Source of the DNA: Saprospiraceae bacterium | GTDB lineage: Bacteria > Bacteroidota > Bacteroidia > Chitinophagales > Saprospiraceae | DNA: 64,000 nt | Direction of reading: 5' to 3' | Assembly: GCA_028285545.1 (NCBI GenBank) | Contig: JANQPA010000016.1 | Span: 1 to 64,000 of the forward strand | Part shown: positions 26,139 through 34,895 of the stretch, in pieces | Numbering within the stretch: position 1 is the stretch's first letter | Layout: the number at the start of each line of letters is the position of its first letter | Made by a program: the position numbers and the translations under genes | The notes under the pieces: generated by a model | Databases searched by the model: none | What the model saw: only the letters and a program-made list of their open reading frames with translations | What the model was told of the DNA's origin: nothing

Positions 26139-29100
26139 TTATTTCTTAATGCCGGGCACATTTTTGGGAGCAAAATCTTGCCACCAGAAGGTTCCCAATT
26201 CTTTTTTTGTTGGATGTAATTCATCAAGAGAATCTCCGTTGTATAACCTTCCATTTTTCATAACATAATCAATGGCATTGGTGTGGCGAATATTTTCTAA
26301 TGGATTTTCATTAAGAATGATCAGGTCAGCTAATTTACCAGGTTCAATAGAACCAAGATCCTTTTCTAAGCCTATTGCTTCAGCACCAATAATAGTAGCC
26401 ACCCTTAATGCATCATGCTCGGACATACCCCCAGCTTGTAAAGCCCATAACTCCCAATGGTAACCTAAACCTTGCAATTGACCATGACTGCCTACGCCAG
26501 CTCTTCCTCCAGCTTCGACCAGGTCTTTTGCAAATTCGGATAATTCCACAAATACATGTTCTTCTTCCATGAACCAACCCGCATTTCTTCTTCTAGTTCT
26601 GGAGTCTAAATTATCATGTGGCATGAAACGGGTAAGTTTTTCATTGGCATGAGGGTTTTCATTGGCATAAAAATAGTTTTCTGCCCAGGGGCCTCCGTAA
26701 GCTACTAATAAGGTAGGAGTATAAACGGTTCGTGAAAAAGCGACCATATCCACAACATCCTTATACAAAGGAAAAATAGGGAATGAATGTTCATGTCCTG
26801 GATAGCCATCAATTACCTGGGTCAGGTTTTCTTTAAAATCAAGCCCTCCCTCTGTAGTTGGCATAATGTTTTGCTCCTTAGCAGCAATAATCAACCACTG
26901 CCGTTGCTGGCGGTTTCCAGACAGATACATTTTGATGGTTTTGGTATTATAATAGCTGCTGTACCGCTTCATGATATCATTGGCATGCTCTTGGTTGCTT
27001 ATATTGGAACTTCCAAAAATACCAGGCCCTGTAGAATATACTCTTGGGCCTATTAGTTTACCGGCATCTACCAAATCAGCATAGGTCAAAACATCAGTGG
27101 TTGAAGTTTGAGGATCTCGTGTTGTCAAGACCCCAAATGCTAAATTGGTCAGATAGGGCCAAAACTCTCCTCTGTGCAAATTAACAGGATGTCGAAAATG
27201 GGCATGTGTATCTACAAATCCAGGTATGATTGTTTTCCTTCTCATATCCATTACTGTTGCTCCGGAAGGAGCCCTCAGTCTTTGGCCAACTTCTTTGATC
27301 CGGTTATTTTCAACTAGGATATCTCCCCTTTCAATCACTTCTTTCCCTTTCATGCTTATAATCCTGGCATTTCTCAGAAGTATAACACCCTGTGGAATAT
27401 CTCGCGAGGCCATTACTTCAATCCTATATTCATCAGGGCGGAAAGATTTTTCTCCTTCCTTTTTTGCGGCCCCAGTATCAGAAGCTTCCTGGGCAGTTTT
27501 TAAGCTATCTGCAAAAGCCTGAGCCGCTCCTAAATCATAGGTAACAAATGCATTACCGATGGCCCAATGGACCTTATCGGCATCATTTGCCCAGACAGGA
27601 AACTGTCCTCCTATATCTGTCAATTTTTTGGCTGGAAAGCTTGTAGCCAAAGGATTTGCTACCGAAATGGTAGCAGCTTCCTTTCCCACCATTGGAACGG
27701 TTACTGTAAACAAATCCATTCCGATCTGGGCGAGAGCCTGATCTCCTTCAGGAGCCATCCGTATCCAAAAAGCATTGGGTGCATTTTGGGCACCAGGTGT
27801 TTTTTTTCCGCTCACCTTAACATGAAATTGCTCGTCTGTACCATCCCAACGAATAGAAGAAAGGCCTTGAGAGCCAGATAGGTAAATTCTGTCTTTATTT
27901 TTAACAAAATGAGGATTGATTCTTCCTTTTGTATAGGCAATAAAATTATCGCTAGACCCATTGGCATCCACCCACACCAAATCGCTTGTTCCTCTAAATG
28001 CTGTACGTCGTAAAGCATTTCTAAAGTCCTGGGCTTTTCCTTTTATTAAAACAATCTTAGTCCCGTCATTTGACCATACGGGACTTTGATAAACACCATT
28101 ATCTCGGTTTAGCTGCGTAAGTTGGCTACCATCCGACTGCACTTTGTAGACTTTACCTCCTTCTGCTTCCCAGGTAATGAAGGCCAGCCAATTTCCATCC
28201 GGCGACCAGGTGGGTTGTGCTTGTGTTTCATTTATATTGGTCAATTTTTGGGGAGTGCCTCGGGGAAGATCCATGACGTATACTTCATTCAGAGCCGTAA
28301 ATGCCAATTTACTACCATCAGGGGATGGGGCAATATCCCGTATCTGAGTAACCACAAATTCAGGGGTATCTTCAATGGGATAATCAAAGTCTAACTCCGC
28401 TCCCAGGTCAATTTTTCCTTTAACACGAAAAGGTATCTCCTCGGCAGTTTTGGTTTCGATGCCAATTTTCCAAATTTTACCTCCATAAGAAATGACGATG
28501 GACTGATTGTCGGGAGTAAATGAAAAACCGGGCAAAACATCTCTGGAAGCCTGTGATTCCTGATCATCATGCTGAATAGGATAGGCTAGCCAATCTTCAT
28601 CACCCGTTTCTAAATTACGCCGGATTAGGCCAGTTTCATCATCATGCCTGGTGGCATAAACCAACCATTTGCCATCACTAGACAAGGTAGGTCGAAAAGA
28701 AGAACCATATCTGGCACTTTGTGGGATTATTTCACTGGTGTGGCGATCATAGGTAGCTAATTGATACTGAGGTAGACTGGCATTATAATTCCACATGCCA
28801 TTTCTCCGGGAAAACCAAATATAGCGTTCATCGGCACCAAAGGCTCCTTCAAGCATCCGCAAACCGTTGGGTTTTGAAACTAATGCTGTTCCAGATCCCC
28901 CATCTTTATGGTAGAGCCATAATTTGTGAAGGTTAGCACCAGATCGTTTGGAAGCGATCATATATTTTCCATCGGGAGACCATTCGGGAGATTGGTATCG
29001 ATTACTGTTCCCTTTGGTAATTTGCTTCTTTTCCTGGGTTTCAAAATGATAGGTCCAAATATTCTCTCCACCCGATTCATCTGAAATGTACACCAACTCC

Positions 29101-29420
29101 TTACCATCCGGGCTATATCGAGGTTGATAATCAAATGGAAAGCCACTGGTTATTTGGCTTGCTTCTCCTCCTTCAATGGGCAGGGTATATAAATCTCCTA
29201 GAAAATCAAAAACAATGGTTTTGCCATCCGGGCTAATATCCAGAGCCATCCACGAGCCCTCATTTAAATCAAATTCAAAAGTTCTTCCCGTTTCAAGAGG
29301 CAAATTTTTATTTTTCTTTTGGGTAGAATCAGCCTCAGTCGAAGCATCTTGACTAAATCCAGATATCGATAAAAAAATTAACAGCAGAAATGTTTTAAGC
29401 ATTTTTTGATACATAGCCAT
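26139..29420 (-). CDS. TolB-propeller/amidohydrolase fusion protein
   Basis: A 1,093-aa exported protein; the signal peptide is likely from the third Met (MLKTFLLLIFLSISGFSQ, start 29402). Residues about 40-640 carry many WD40/TolB-like blades (SPDGKxIVF, YSPDGKELVYISDESGG, WSPDGNWLAF). A C-terminal amidohydrolase domain (about 690-1070) has the metal motif FVDTHAHFRHP, SGNRQQRQWLIIAAKEQ, a late GSHGQLQGLGYHWEL and the EPGKLADLIIL end strand. This fusion is known in Bacteroidota and Proteobacteria as an imidazolonepropionase/prolidase-like enzyme with a propeller. It may be a peptidase or lactamase-like hydrolase; the substrate is unknown. Confidence 0.9.
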   Translation of the reverse strand: MAMYQKMLKTFLLLIFLSISGFSQDASTEADSTQKKNKNLPLETGRTFEFDLNEGSWMALDISPDGKTIVFDFLGDLYTLPIEGGEASQITSGFPFDYQPRYSPDGKELVYISDESGGENIWTYHFETQEKKQITKGNSNRYQSPEWSPDGKYMIASKRSGANLHKLWLYHKDGGSGTALVSKPNGLRMLEGAFGADERYIWFSRRNGMWNYNASLPQYQLATYDRHTSEIIPQSARYGSSFRPTLSSDGKWLVYATRHDDETGLIRRNLETGDEDWLAYPIQHDDQESQASRDVLPGFSFTPDNQSIVISYGGKIWKIGIETKTAEEIPFRVKGKIDLGAELDFDYPIEDTPEFVVTQIRDIAPSPDGSKLAFTALNEVYVMDLPRGTPQKLTNINETQAQPTWSPDGNWLAFITWEAEGGKVYKVQSDGSQLTQLNRDNGVYQSPVWSNDGTKIVLIKGKAQDFRNALRRTAFRGTSDLVWVDANGSSDNFIAYTKGRINPHFVKNKDRIYLSGSQGLSSIRWDGTDEQFHVKVSGKKTPGAQNAPNAFWIRMAPEGDQALAQIGMDLFTVTVPMVGKEAATISVANPLATSFPAKKLTDIGGQFPVWANDADKVHWAIGNAFVTYDLGAAQAFADSLKTAQEASDTGAAKKEGEKSFRPDEYRIEVMASRDIPQGVILLRNARIISMKGKEVIERGDILVENNRIKEVGQRLRAPSGATVMDMRRKTIIPGFVDTHAHFRHPVNLHRGEFWPYLTNLAFGVLTTRDPQTSTTDVLTYADLVDAGKLIGPRVYSTGPGIFGSSNISNQEHANDIMKRYSSYYNTKTIKMYLSGNRQQRQWLIIAAKEQNIMPTTEGGLDFKENLTQVIDGYPGHEHSFPIFPLYKDVVDMVAFSRTVYTPTLLVAYGGPWAENYFYANENPHANEKLTRFMPHDNLDSRTRRRNAGWFMEEEHVFVELSEFAKDLVEAGGRAGVGSHGQLQGLGYHWELWALQAGGMSEHDALRVATIIGAEAIGLEKDLGSIEPGKLADLIILNENPLENIRHTNAIDYVMKNGRLYNGDSLDELHPTKKELGTFWWQDFAPKNVPGIKK

Positions 29421-29442
29421 GTGGTTATATGTGATTAGGTAA

Positions 29443-29532
29443 TGTCAATATCAATATCAATGTCAATGTCAATATCAATGTCAATAGCAATAGCAATGTC
29501 AATGTCAATAGCAATAGCAATGTCAATGTCAA
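29443..29532. repeat. 15 tandem hexamers TNNCAA
   Basis: Fifteen consecutive hexamers, each TGTCAA, TATCAA or TAGCAA, run without interruption over 90 bp. They lie 22 bp upstream of the start codon of the propeller/amidohydrolase gene, in its leader or promoter. A two- to three-unit relative occurs at about 42655. Confidence 0.9.
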
Positions 29533-29686
29533 TGTTGAAGGGATTGATGATTAAGGTACGGAGAATGTAGAACTTGACACTGCTTAAATATATTCAAAAA
29601 TTAAGGTGTTAAAATATCTTGTGATTTTCTTTTATCAAAAGTTACTATTACCCTTCTGAGCAAGTAATAATTATTTACCTTCAACG

Positions 29687-29721
29687 TTTTTGTTAAGTAC
29701 CAGAAAAATTCAATAGCTTCG
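29687..29721 (+). promoter_or_regulatory. Possible Bacteroidota promoter for porP
   Basis: TTTTTG at 29687-29692 and TAGCTTCG at 29714-29721, separated by 21 nt, approximate the Bacteroidota -33 TTTG and -7 TAnnTTTG elements. They lie 32 nt before the PorP ATG. Confidence 0.4.
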
Positions 29722-29752
29722 GGACCAATAGAAAAAATGACAATCCGAATAG

Positions 29753-30811
29753 ATGAGAAAGTTACTCTTTTTAGTTATAGGTGTTTTGATTTTTGCAGGT
29801 GACCTTAAGGCTCAGGATCCTCAGTTTAGCCAGTTTTTTGCCGCTCCGCTAACCCTCAACCCTGCACTTTCAGGAGCTTTTAATGGAAGATACCGTGTAG
29901 GGCTTATATATCGAAATCAATGGCAAAATCAACTTGAAACTCCTATAATTACCTATGCTGCTGCTGCGGATTTTCGATTTGGACTGCCCAGTTCGGGAAA
30001 GAAAACACAGGATGGTATTGGGGCAGGAATTGTGTTTTATGCGGATCGATTTGGAAACACCGGATTTACTACCAACCAGATCTCAGTGTCCACCGCTTAC
30101 CATAAATCTCTTAGTGGTTTTAACGATCAGTACCTCACGGTGGGAGCGCAATTAGGTATTGCTCAAAGAAATGTAAACTTTGAAAACATCTTCTTCAACG
30201 ATCAATTTAATGGGACCAATGGATACACCGATCCCACCGGAGAATTTTTGCCAGAAAACAACTTCACCTATGCCGATTTGGGGGTAGGATTGAATTATAC
30301 CTGGGTACCACGATCTGGAACTGCCGTTTTTGCTGGAGCTGCTGTTCATCATATTCTGGAACCGCAAGTTTCTTTTTATACCAATGCCGAAAATCCAGAT
30401 GATAATAATGACAATATTTTACACCGAAAAATAACAGCTTATCTTGCTGGTCAGATTCCCTTATCTGATGCATTACAGTTTCATCCACGTGCGTTGACTC
30501 ATATTCAGGGACCACACAGGATGGTCAATGCTGGAGCTAATTTAAGAATGCTGTTTAATGAGGTTGCAGGTACTGCCCTTCATGTTGGTGGCTGGGCCAG
30601 AGTTGTAAAAGGAACTCAGGCACCCTTTGTAATGGATTCAGTAGTAGCCATGGCTGGATTTGAATTTAGCAACATACTTATCGGTTTAAGTTATGATATA
30701 GGAGTAGGAAGCCTGGAAACAGGGAACCCAAGGACAAGGAGCATTTTTGAGGTTAGTATCGCTTATTTGGGAGATTATGATTATTCTTCTGTCTTTTGTC
30801 CTAAATTTTAG
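29753..30811 (+). CDS. PorP/SprF family type IX secretion membrane protein
   Basis: A 352-aa outer-membrane beta-barrel protein with a signal peptide ending ...AGDLKAQ and the family signature QDPQFSQFFAAPLTLNPALSGAFNGRYRVGLIYRNQW. PorP/SprF proteins work with the type IX secretion machinery, and single copies often serve a nearby giant T9SS substrate; none is adjacent here. Its TAG stop shares bases with the TAA of the convergent ribB (TTAG at 30808-30811). Confidence 0.93.
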   Translation: MRKLLFLVIGVLIFAGDLKAQDPQFSQFFAAPLTLNPALSGAFNGRYRVGLIYRNQWQNQLETPIITYAAAADFRFGLPSSGKKTQDGIGAGIVFYADRFGNTGFTTNQISVSTAYHKSLSGFNDQYLTVGAQLGIAQRNVNFENIFFNDQFNGTNGYTDPTGEFLPENNFTYADLGVGLNYTWVPRSGTAVFAGAAVHHILEPQVSFYTNAENPDDNNDNILHRKITAYLAGQIPLSDALQFHPRALTHIQGPHRMVNAGANLRMLFNEVAGTALHVGGWARVVKGTQAPFVMDSVVAMAGFEFSNILIGLSYDIGVGSLETGNPRTRSIFEVSIAYLGDYDYSSVFCPKF

Positions 30812-31956
30812 AGTTGTACATTTTCTACAACCTCCAAGCCATAACCTATCAGACCAATGCGCCTGCGGGGATGGCTACTTAAGAGCTTCATTTTACTGAC
30901 CTTAAGATCTCTAAGAATTTGGGCACCAACTCCAAAATCTCTCTGTTCCATATCATTTTTTACTGAAAAGGAATCTCCTTTTTGTAACAAGTTTTGATAT
31001 TGTTCCAGACGCTGTAGTATGGCATCTTTTTTCTCACCATGTCGCATGTATAATAAAACTCCCTTACCCTCTTTAGCTATTAATTCTACAGCACGATCTA
31101 ATTGGGCCCCATAACCTTCGAATAATGAACCAATGATTTCCCCAGTTTCAGTAGAAGAGTGAACACGAACCAAAACAGGATCACTTTCTTGCCATTCTCC
31201 CTTTTTTATAGCCAAATGGACATCACCGGTGGTCAGCTGCCGGAAAGCAATCACTTCAAAATCACCAAAACGGGTAGGCAAAGTAACGGCTATTTCGCGG
31301 CTGATAAGCCTCTCATGCCTCATCCGATAAGCAACAAGATCTTTTATGGCAATAATTTTCAGATCAAAACGCTCTGCTATTTTTATAAGCTGAGGGAGCC
31401 TGGCCATGGTGCCATCTTCGTTTAAAATTTCAACCAAAACTCCTGCAGGATAAAAGCCAGCCAAACGAGCCAAATCAATAGCTGCTTCAGTATGGCCGGT
31501 ACGGCGAAGTACCCCTCCTGTTTTTGCCCGTAAGGGGAAAATATGACCAGGACGAGCAAAATCACTTGAATGGGTCTTTGGATCGACAAGCGCCAGAATT
31601 CCTTTGGCCCGATCATGGGCAGAAATACCTGTGGTGCATCCATGCCCAATCAAATCTATCGAAACGGTAAAGGCAGTTTCATGAAGAGCAGTATTGGAGG
31701 ACACCATCATTTCCAGATCCAATTCATCGGCTCTGTTTTCATCTATGGGTGCACATATAAGTCCCCGGCCATGAGTAGCCATAAAATTGATTATTTCAGG
31801 GGTAATACACTGAGCCGCGCAAATGAAATCCCCTTCATTTTCTCTATCTTCATCATCTACAACAATGACAATTTTACCATTTTTGATATCCTCAATTGCT
31901 TCATCAATGGTATTTAGGGTAAACTTTTCAGTTTCTTTTAGTAGGTTGCCAGACAT
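30808..31956 (-). CDS. ribB: 3,4-DHBP synthase RibB with degenerate GTP cyclohydrolase II half
   Basis: A 382-aa protein. The N-terminal DHBP synthase domain (about 10-215) is intact: [40 protein letters not shown] and GHTEA. It makes 3,4-dihydroxy-2-butanone 4-phosphate from ribulose 5-phosphate for riboflavin. The C-terminal RibA-like half keeps DPVLVRVHS and the [13 protein letters not shown] and GYGLEVVE patches. However, the three zinc cysteines (consensus HSECLTGD...SLRCDCG) are replaced in HSSTETGE...SLFEGYG, and the EGRGIG loop is changed, so GTP cyclohydrolase II activity is not expected. It is the last gene of the cupin-GT4-GT2-ribB operon and overlaps GT2 by 29 nt. Confidence 0.92.
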   Translation of the reverse strand: MSGNLLKETEKFTLNTIDEAIEDIKNGKIVIVVDDEDRENEGDFICAAQCITPEIINFMATHGRGLICAPIDENRADELDLEMMVSSNTALHETAFTVSIDLIGHGCTTGISAHDRAKGILALVDPKTHSSDFARPGHIFPLRAKTGGVLRRTGHTEAAIDLARLAGFYPAGVLVEILNEDGTMARLPQLIKIAERFDLKIIAIKDLVAYRMRHERLISREIAVTLPTRFGDFEVIAFRQLTTGDVHLAIKKGEWQESDPVLVRVHSSTETGEIIGSLFEGYGAQLDRAVELIAKEGKGVLLYMRHGEKKDAILQRLEQYQNLLQKGDSFSVKNDMEQRDFGVGAQILRDLKVSKMKLLSSHPRRRIGLIGYGLEVVENVQL

Positions 31957-33112
31957 TAGTTTTTATTCCTTTTAAAAATTTCCAAAACCCAGCCAGGAGG
32001 GCTAAATTCATCAATACGAAATACCTTGCCCCTCTTAAAGGAACCAGGTGAATTTTCATCATTGATAATATCCAATCTAACAAAGGTACAACGATCAGTG
32101 ATATAACCAATAATAAAAAGAAAAGTTGGTAAAAAGTTTGACCTTGCGCAGCAATATAGCCTGTCACAAAAATCATAATCAATAAGAAAAAAGGACCCCA
32201 CCAGCGCAAAATTTTATGAGAAAAAAAGGCAAAACTCAAGGGTTTCAGAGGAGGCCACCATAAATTGGCAAAATGGACTAAATTTTGAAAGTTGCCTGCT
32301 GATATCCTTTTCTTTCTGCGATATTCAACCCTTAAATCGTGGGAAACATCTTCATGACATATGGCTTCCAACTCATTAATCGCTTTTCCTCCTTTTTGAA
32401 GGGCTTTCATGGCGATAAAGAAGTCATCTACCAGGAAATTGGGTGGTACCTTTTCAAAATGGGAGGCACGCATCATATAACAACCTCCAAAAGGGCCTAA
32501 CATTTTCCCCCAAACAAGGCCCTCCCAATGTTTTAGCAAGACTTCCAAGGAGATGTATTGGTTTTCAGCCTTAGATATGCCTTCTTCCTGCATTCCTGTA
32601 TGTACCATATGGGCATCCACAAGAACTATTTGGGGATCTTTAAAATGTTTGGCAAGGGAAGATAAAACCTGTGGGCTGAGAAAAACATTAGCATCCGTCA
32701 AGAGTAGTAAATCATCTTGAATATTAGGAATCTGGTTTAATTTTTCGAAAAGAGCATTTATGACTCCAGGCTTTCCCTGGCGAACCGAAAAAGGAAAAAA
32801 GTGAATCTGCTCATATTGATCCGCATACCTCTGAACAATTTCATTGGTGCCATCATTTGAACAATCCGATCCGATCCAGATGTTTATCTTTTGGGATTCA
32901 TAAGATTGAGAGAGAAGAGTTTCTAATTTCCTCGCAATCACCTTTTCCTCATTATACAAAGACATTAATATATGGATCTTAGGCCAATCATCTTCTGGCA
33001 GGAAGAAATTATCTAGAGGTTTAGACCTGAGGGATAAGCTTTTGAGCAATAGTGGATAAAAGAGGTAAGTGTGAAGCAAGGCCAACAAGCAAATCCAAAC
33101 TAAGATACTCAT
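31928..33112 (-). CDS. Family 2 glycosyltransferase with membrane helices
   Basis: A 394-aa protein: an N-terminal membrane helix, a GT-A domain (about 45-260) with IHILMSLYNEEKVIARKLE, IWIGSDCSNDGTNE, the acidic LLLTDANVFL, and VDDFFIAMKALQKGGKA with a later basic RRKKRISAGNF (QxxRW-like position), then three C-terminal helices. The architecture matches processive or polyprenyl-dependent GT2 enzymes that make cell-surface polysaccharide. It overlaps the GT4 gene by 4 nt and ribB by 29 nt, so translation is probably coupled. Confidence 0.9.
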   Translation of the reverse strand: MSILVWICLLALLHTYLFYPLLLKSLSLRSKPLDNFFLPEDDWPKIHILMSLYNEEKVIARKLETLLSQSYESQKINIWIGSDCSNDGTNEIVQRYADQYEQIHFFPFSVRQGKPGVINALFEKLNQIPNIQDDLLLLTDANVFLSPQVLSSLAKHFKDPQIVLVDAHMVHTGMQEEGISKAENQYISLEVLLKHWEGLVWGKMLGPFGGCYMMRASHFEKVPPNFLVDDFFIAMKALQKGGKAINELEAICHEDVSHDLRVEYRRKKRISAGNFQNLVHFANLWWPPLKPLSFAFFSHKILRWWGPFFLLIMIFVTGYIAAQGQTFYQLFFLLLVISLIVVPLLDWILSMMKIHLVPLRGARYFVLMNLALLAGFWKFLKGIKTNVWQPTKRN

Positions 33113-34317
33113 ACCGATGTCTTGATCAATTGTTCATAAGCGGATAATAACTCCTTTCCTAATTGAGCATTATCGAAACGCTGTTCAATAAGTTGACGAG
33201 CATTTTTTCCTACCTCACTGGCGGAAATTTCACTCATCAATGATTCAAAAGATTTGACAAACTCATAGGGCGTATCTGCTATTAATACTTCCTCACCATG
33301 GCTTGCCTGGATGCCCTCTAAGCCCAAATTGGTAGTAATGATAACTCTACCTAAAGCCATACCTTCAACAATTTTCACGCGCATACCGCCGCCTGATAAT
33401 AAGGGAACCACCATAATAGGATAATCGTTTATGAAAGCTCTTGCATCAGGGACTTCCCCATGGATTTTTATTCCTTCAATTTTCGATTCCAAAAGCCATT
33501 GCGGGGTATTCCTGCCTGCAATATTCAATGTTATTTGGGGGAATTTTTTATAAAAATCTGGCCATACATGCTTCAAAAACCAAGTTAAGCCTTCCACATT
33601 TGGCATCCAATCCAATGAGCCTATAAAGGCCAGATGAAGGGGCTCTTTTAAGTTATCCCAAGCAGGTTTATATTTTGCACTATCTATACCGACCGGGATG
33701 GTTATATCCGAACCATGATACCCCAACTGACTAAATCTTTTGCGATCTCTTTCGGTGATGGGCACCAAGATATCAAAAGATTTCATCTGGCTAAGCTCAA
33801 ATCGTTTCAATTTTTTGCTTAGGTAAGCTAAATACCACTTTTTAATACCAAAGGGCGTATTTTGAACAATTCTATCCCAAATTTCAAATTCTACATTATG
33901 GGTCCTAAGGGCAATTTTTGCAGAAGAATATTTGCGGATGGCTGCAATATAAGGACAAAGATAGAGCGTTTCTAGCTGAATAATATCATAGGTATTTTTT
34001 TTTAAACAGCTAATAAGTTCCGCTTCAAAGGATGGATCAATAAAGCGGGAGATGTGATAAGATTTTCTGGAAAAAAGATTAAAAAATGCATCTTGAACTT
34101 TAATTCGATTGTCTATCGACAAAGCCTCAATAGTCTTATAATGTTTAAGTTCATCTGCCTTCTTATCAATGGCAACCTGATGTCTTATCGTGTTCATAGC
34201 CAACATGCTTATTTCGGCACCTTGACTAGCTAAGGCTTTGCTTAGGTTAAGGATGGCGAGTGATTCTCCATCTTTCGCCGGGAAAGGAAACTTTTTACAT
34301 AATTGCAGTATTTTCAT
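33109..34317 (-). CDS. Family 4 (GT-B) glycosyltransferase
   Basis: A 402-aa enzyme of the GT4 type. The N-terminal domain begins MKILQLCKKFPFPAKDGES. The C-terminal nucleotide-sugar domain has LAFIGSLDWMPNVEG and GGGMRVKIVEGMALGRVIITTNLGLEGI, containing the family EX7E-like region. This end resembles the exosortase-associated/PelF-type polysaccharide GT4 enzymes, but the acceptor is unknown. There is a 4-nt overlap with the upstream cupin gene and with the downstream GT2. Confidence 0.9.
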   Translation of the reverse strand: MKILQLCKKFPFPAKDGESLAILNLSKALASQGAEISMLAMNTIRHQVAIDKKADELKHYKTIEALSIDNRIKVQDAFFNLFSRKSYHISRFIDPSFEAELISCLKKNTYDIIQLETLYLCPYIAAIRKYSSAKIALRTHNVEFEIWDRIVQNTPFGIKKWYLAYLSKKLKRFELSQMKSFDILVPITERDRKRFSQLGYHGSDITIPVGIDSAKYKPAWDNLKEPLHLAFIGSLDWMPNVEGLTWFLKHVWPDFYKKFPQITLNIAGRNTPQWLLESKIEGIKIHGEVPDARAFINDYPIMVVPLLSGGGMRVKIVEGMALGRVIITTNLGLEGIQASHGEEVLIADTPYEFVKSFESLMSEISASEVGKNARQLIEQRFDNAQLGKELLSAYEQLIKTSV

Positions 34318-34682
34318 TCATCCAAAATCTCTTCCTGATCTTTTGACCAGGGGGGTGAAACGATACAATAAAACTCCAGCATATGATCACCCACGTTTTC
34401 TATCCATTGTTTTTGACCTGCAGGAATGAGCACCACACTCCCTTCACCAACAGTCTGTTCTTCCTCCCCTACTCTAGCTAAGCCTATTCCTTTGGTAATG
34501 ACATATAATTCGGAACTCTGGTGCAAAATATGAGGCAAAGAGCTTTTACCTGGCTCTAAACGTGCAAATGCAAGGCTATAAGCAAGGTCAATTTGATCAT
34601 TTTTAGGATGTAGAACCTCTTGAATTATGGTATGATCACCAGCAAGGAATTGTGGTATGTCTTGTTGGTTTTTGACAATCAT
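34314..34682 (-). CDS. Cupin domain protein
   Basis: A 122-aa single-domain cupin. The first motif is SSLPHILHQSSELYVITKG (His, His, Glu) and the second is VLIPAGQKQWIENVGD, where the usual His is Gln. Such small cupins bind metals or sugar nucleotides. It is the first gene of the overlapping operon with two glycosyltransferases and ribB, suggesting a sugar-related role such as mannose-6-phosphate-isomerase-like binding; that is inference. Confidence 0.8.
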   Translation of the reverse strand: MIVKNQQDIPQFLAGDHTIIQEVLHPKNDQIDLAYSLAFARLEPGKSSLPHILHQSSELYVITKGIGLARVGEEEQTVGEGSVVLIPAGQKQWIENVGDHMLEFYCIVSPPWSKDQEEILDE

Positions 34683-34694
34683 AAAGTAAGATTT

Positions 34695-34884
34695 TATAAA
34701 TGAGGGCGTCTCATAACTCCTTCGTCGTTATTTGACGCCCAAGAATATTTTATTTTGGAGTAGTTTTTCAGAAAAAAACTATGTTTTTTTCTGAAAAACT
34801 ACTCCAAAAAGAATATAATTGGCTGGCGAAACCCGCCGGCCGGCCGGCAGGAAGGCCGAAGGTATTGAGACAGCCTCATTTATA
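34695..34884. mobile_element. Fold-back, MITE-like element of about 190 bp
   Basis: The ends TATAAATGAGG (34695-34705) and CCTCATTTATA (34874-34884) are perfect inverted repeats; the similarity continues inward as TGAGGGCGTCTCATAAC versus the complement of GTATTGAGACAGCCTCA (34862-34878). The centre is a 26-bp perfect inverted repeat (34753-34778, 34784-34809; loop CTATG), and a GC-rich 14-bp palindrome GCCGGCCGGCCGGC sits at 34835-34848. There is no ORF. The ends resemble those of non-autonomous elements mobilised by a transposase in trans. A TA duplication at both ends is possible. It lies between the M1 peptidase and cupin genes. Confidence 0.55.
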
Positions 34885-34895
34885 TTTTGTGTTCG

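Noticed and set aside
29443-29532. CRISPR or iteron origin
   Set aside because: Hexamers are contiguous and no replication-initiator gene or DnaA boxes are evident.
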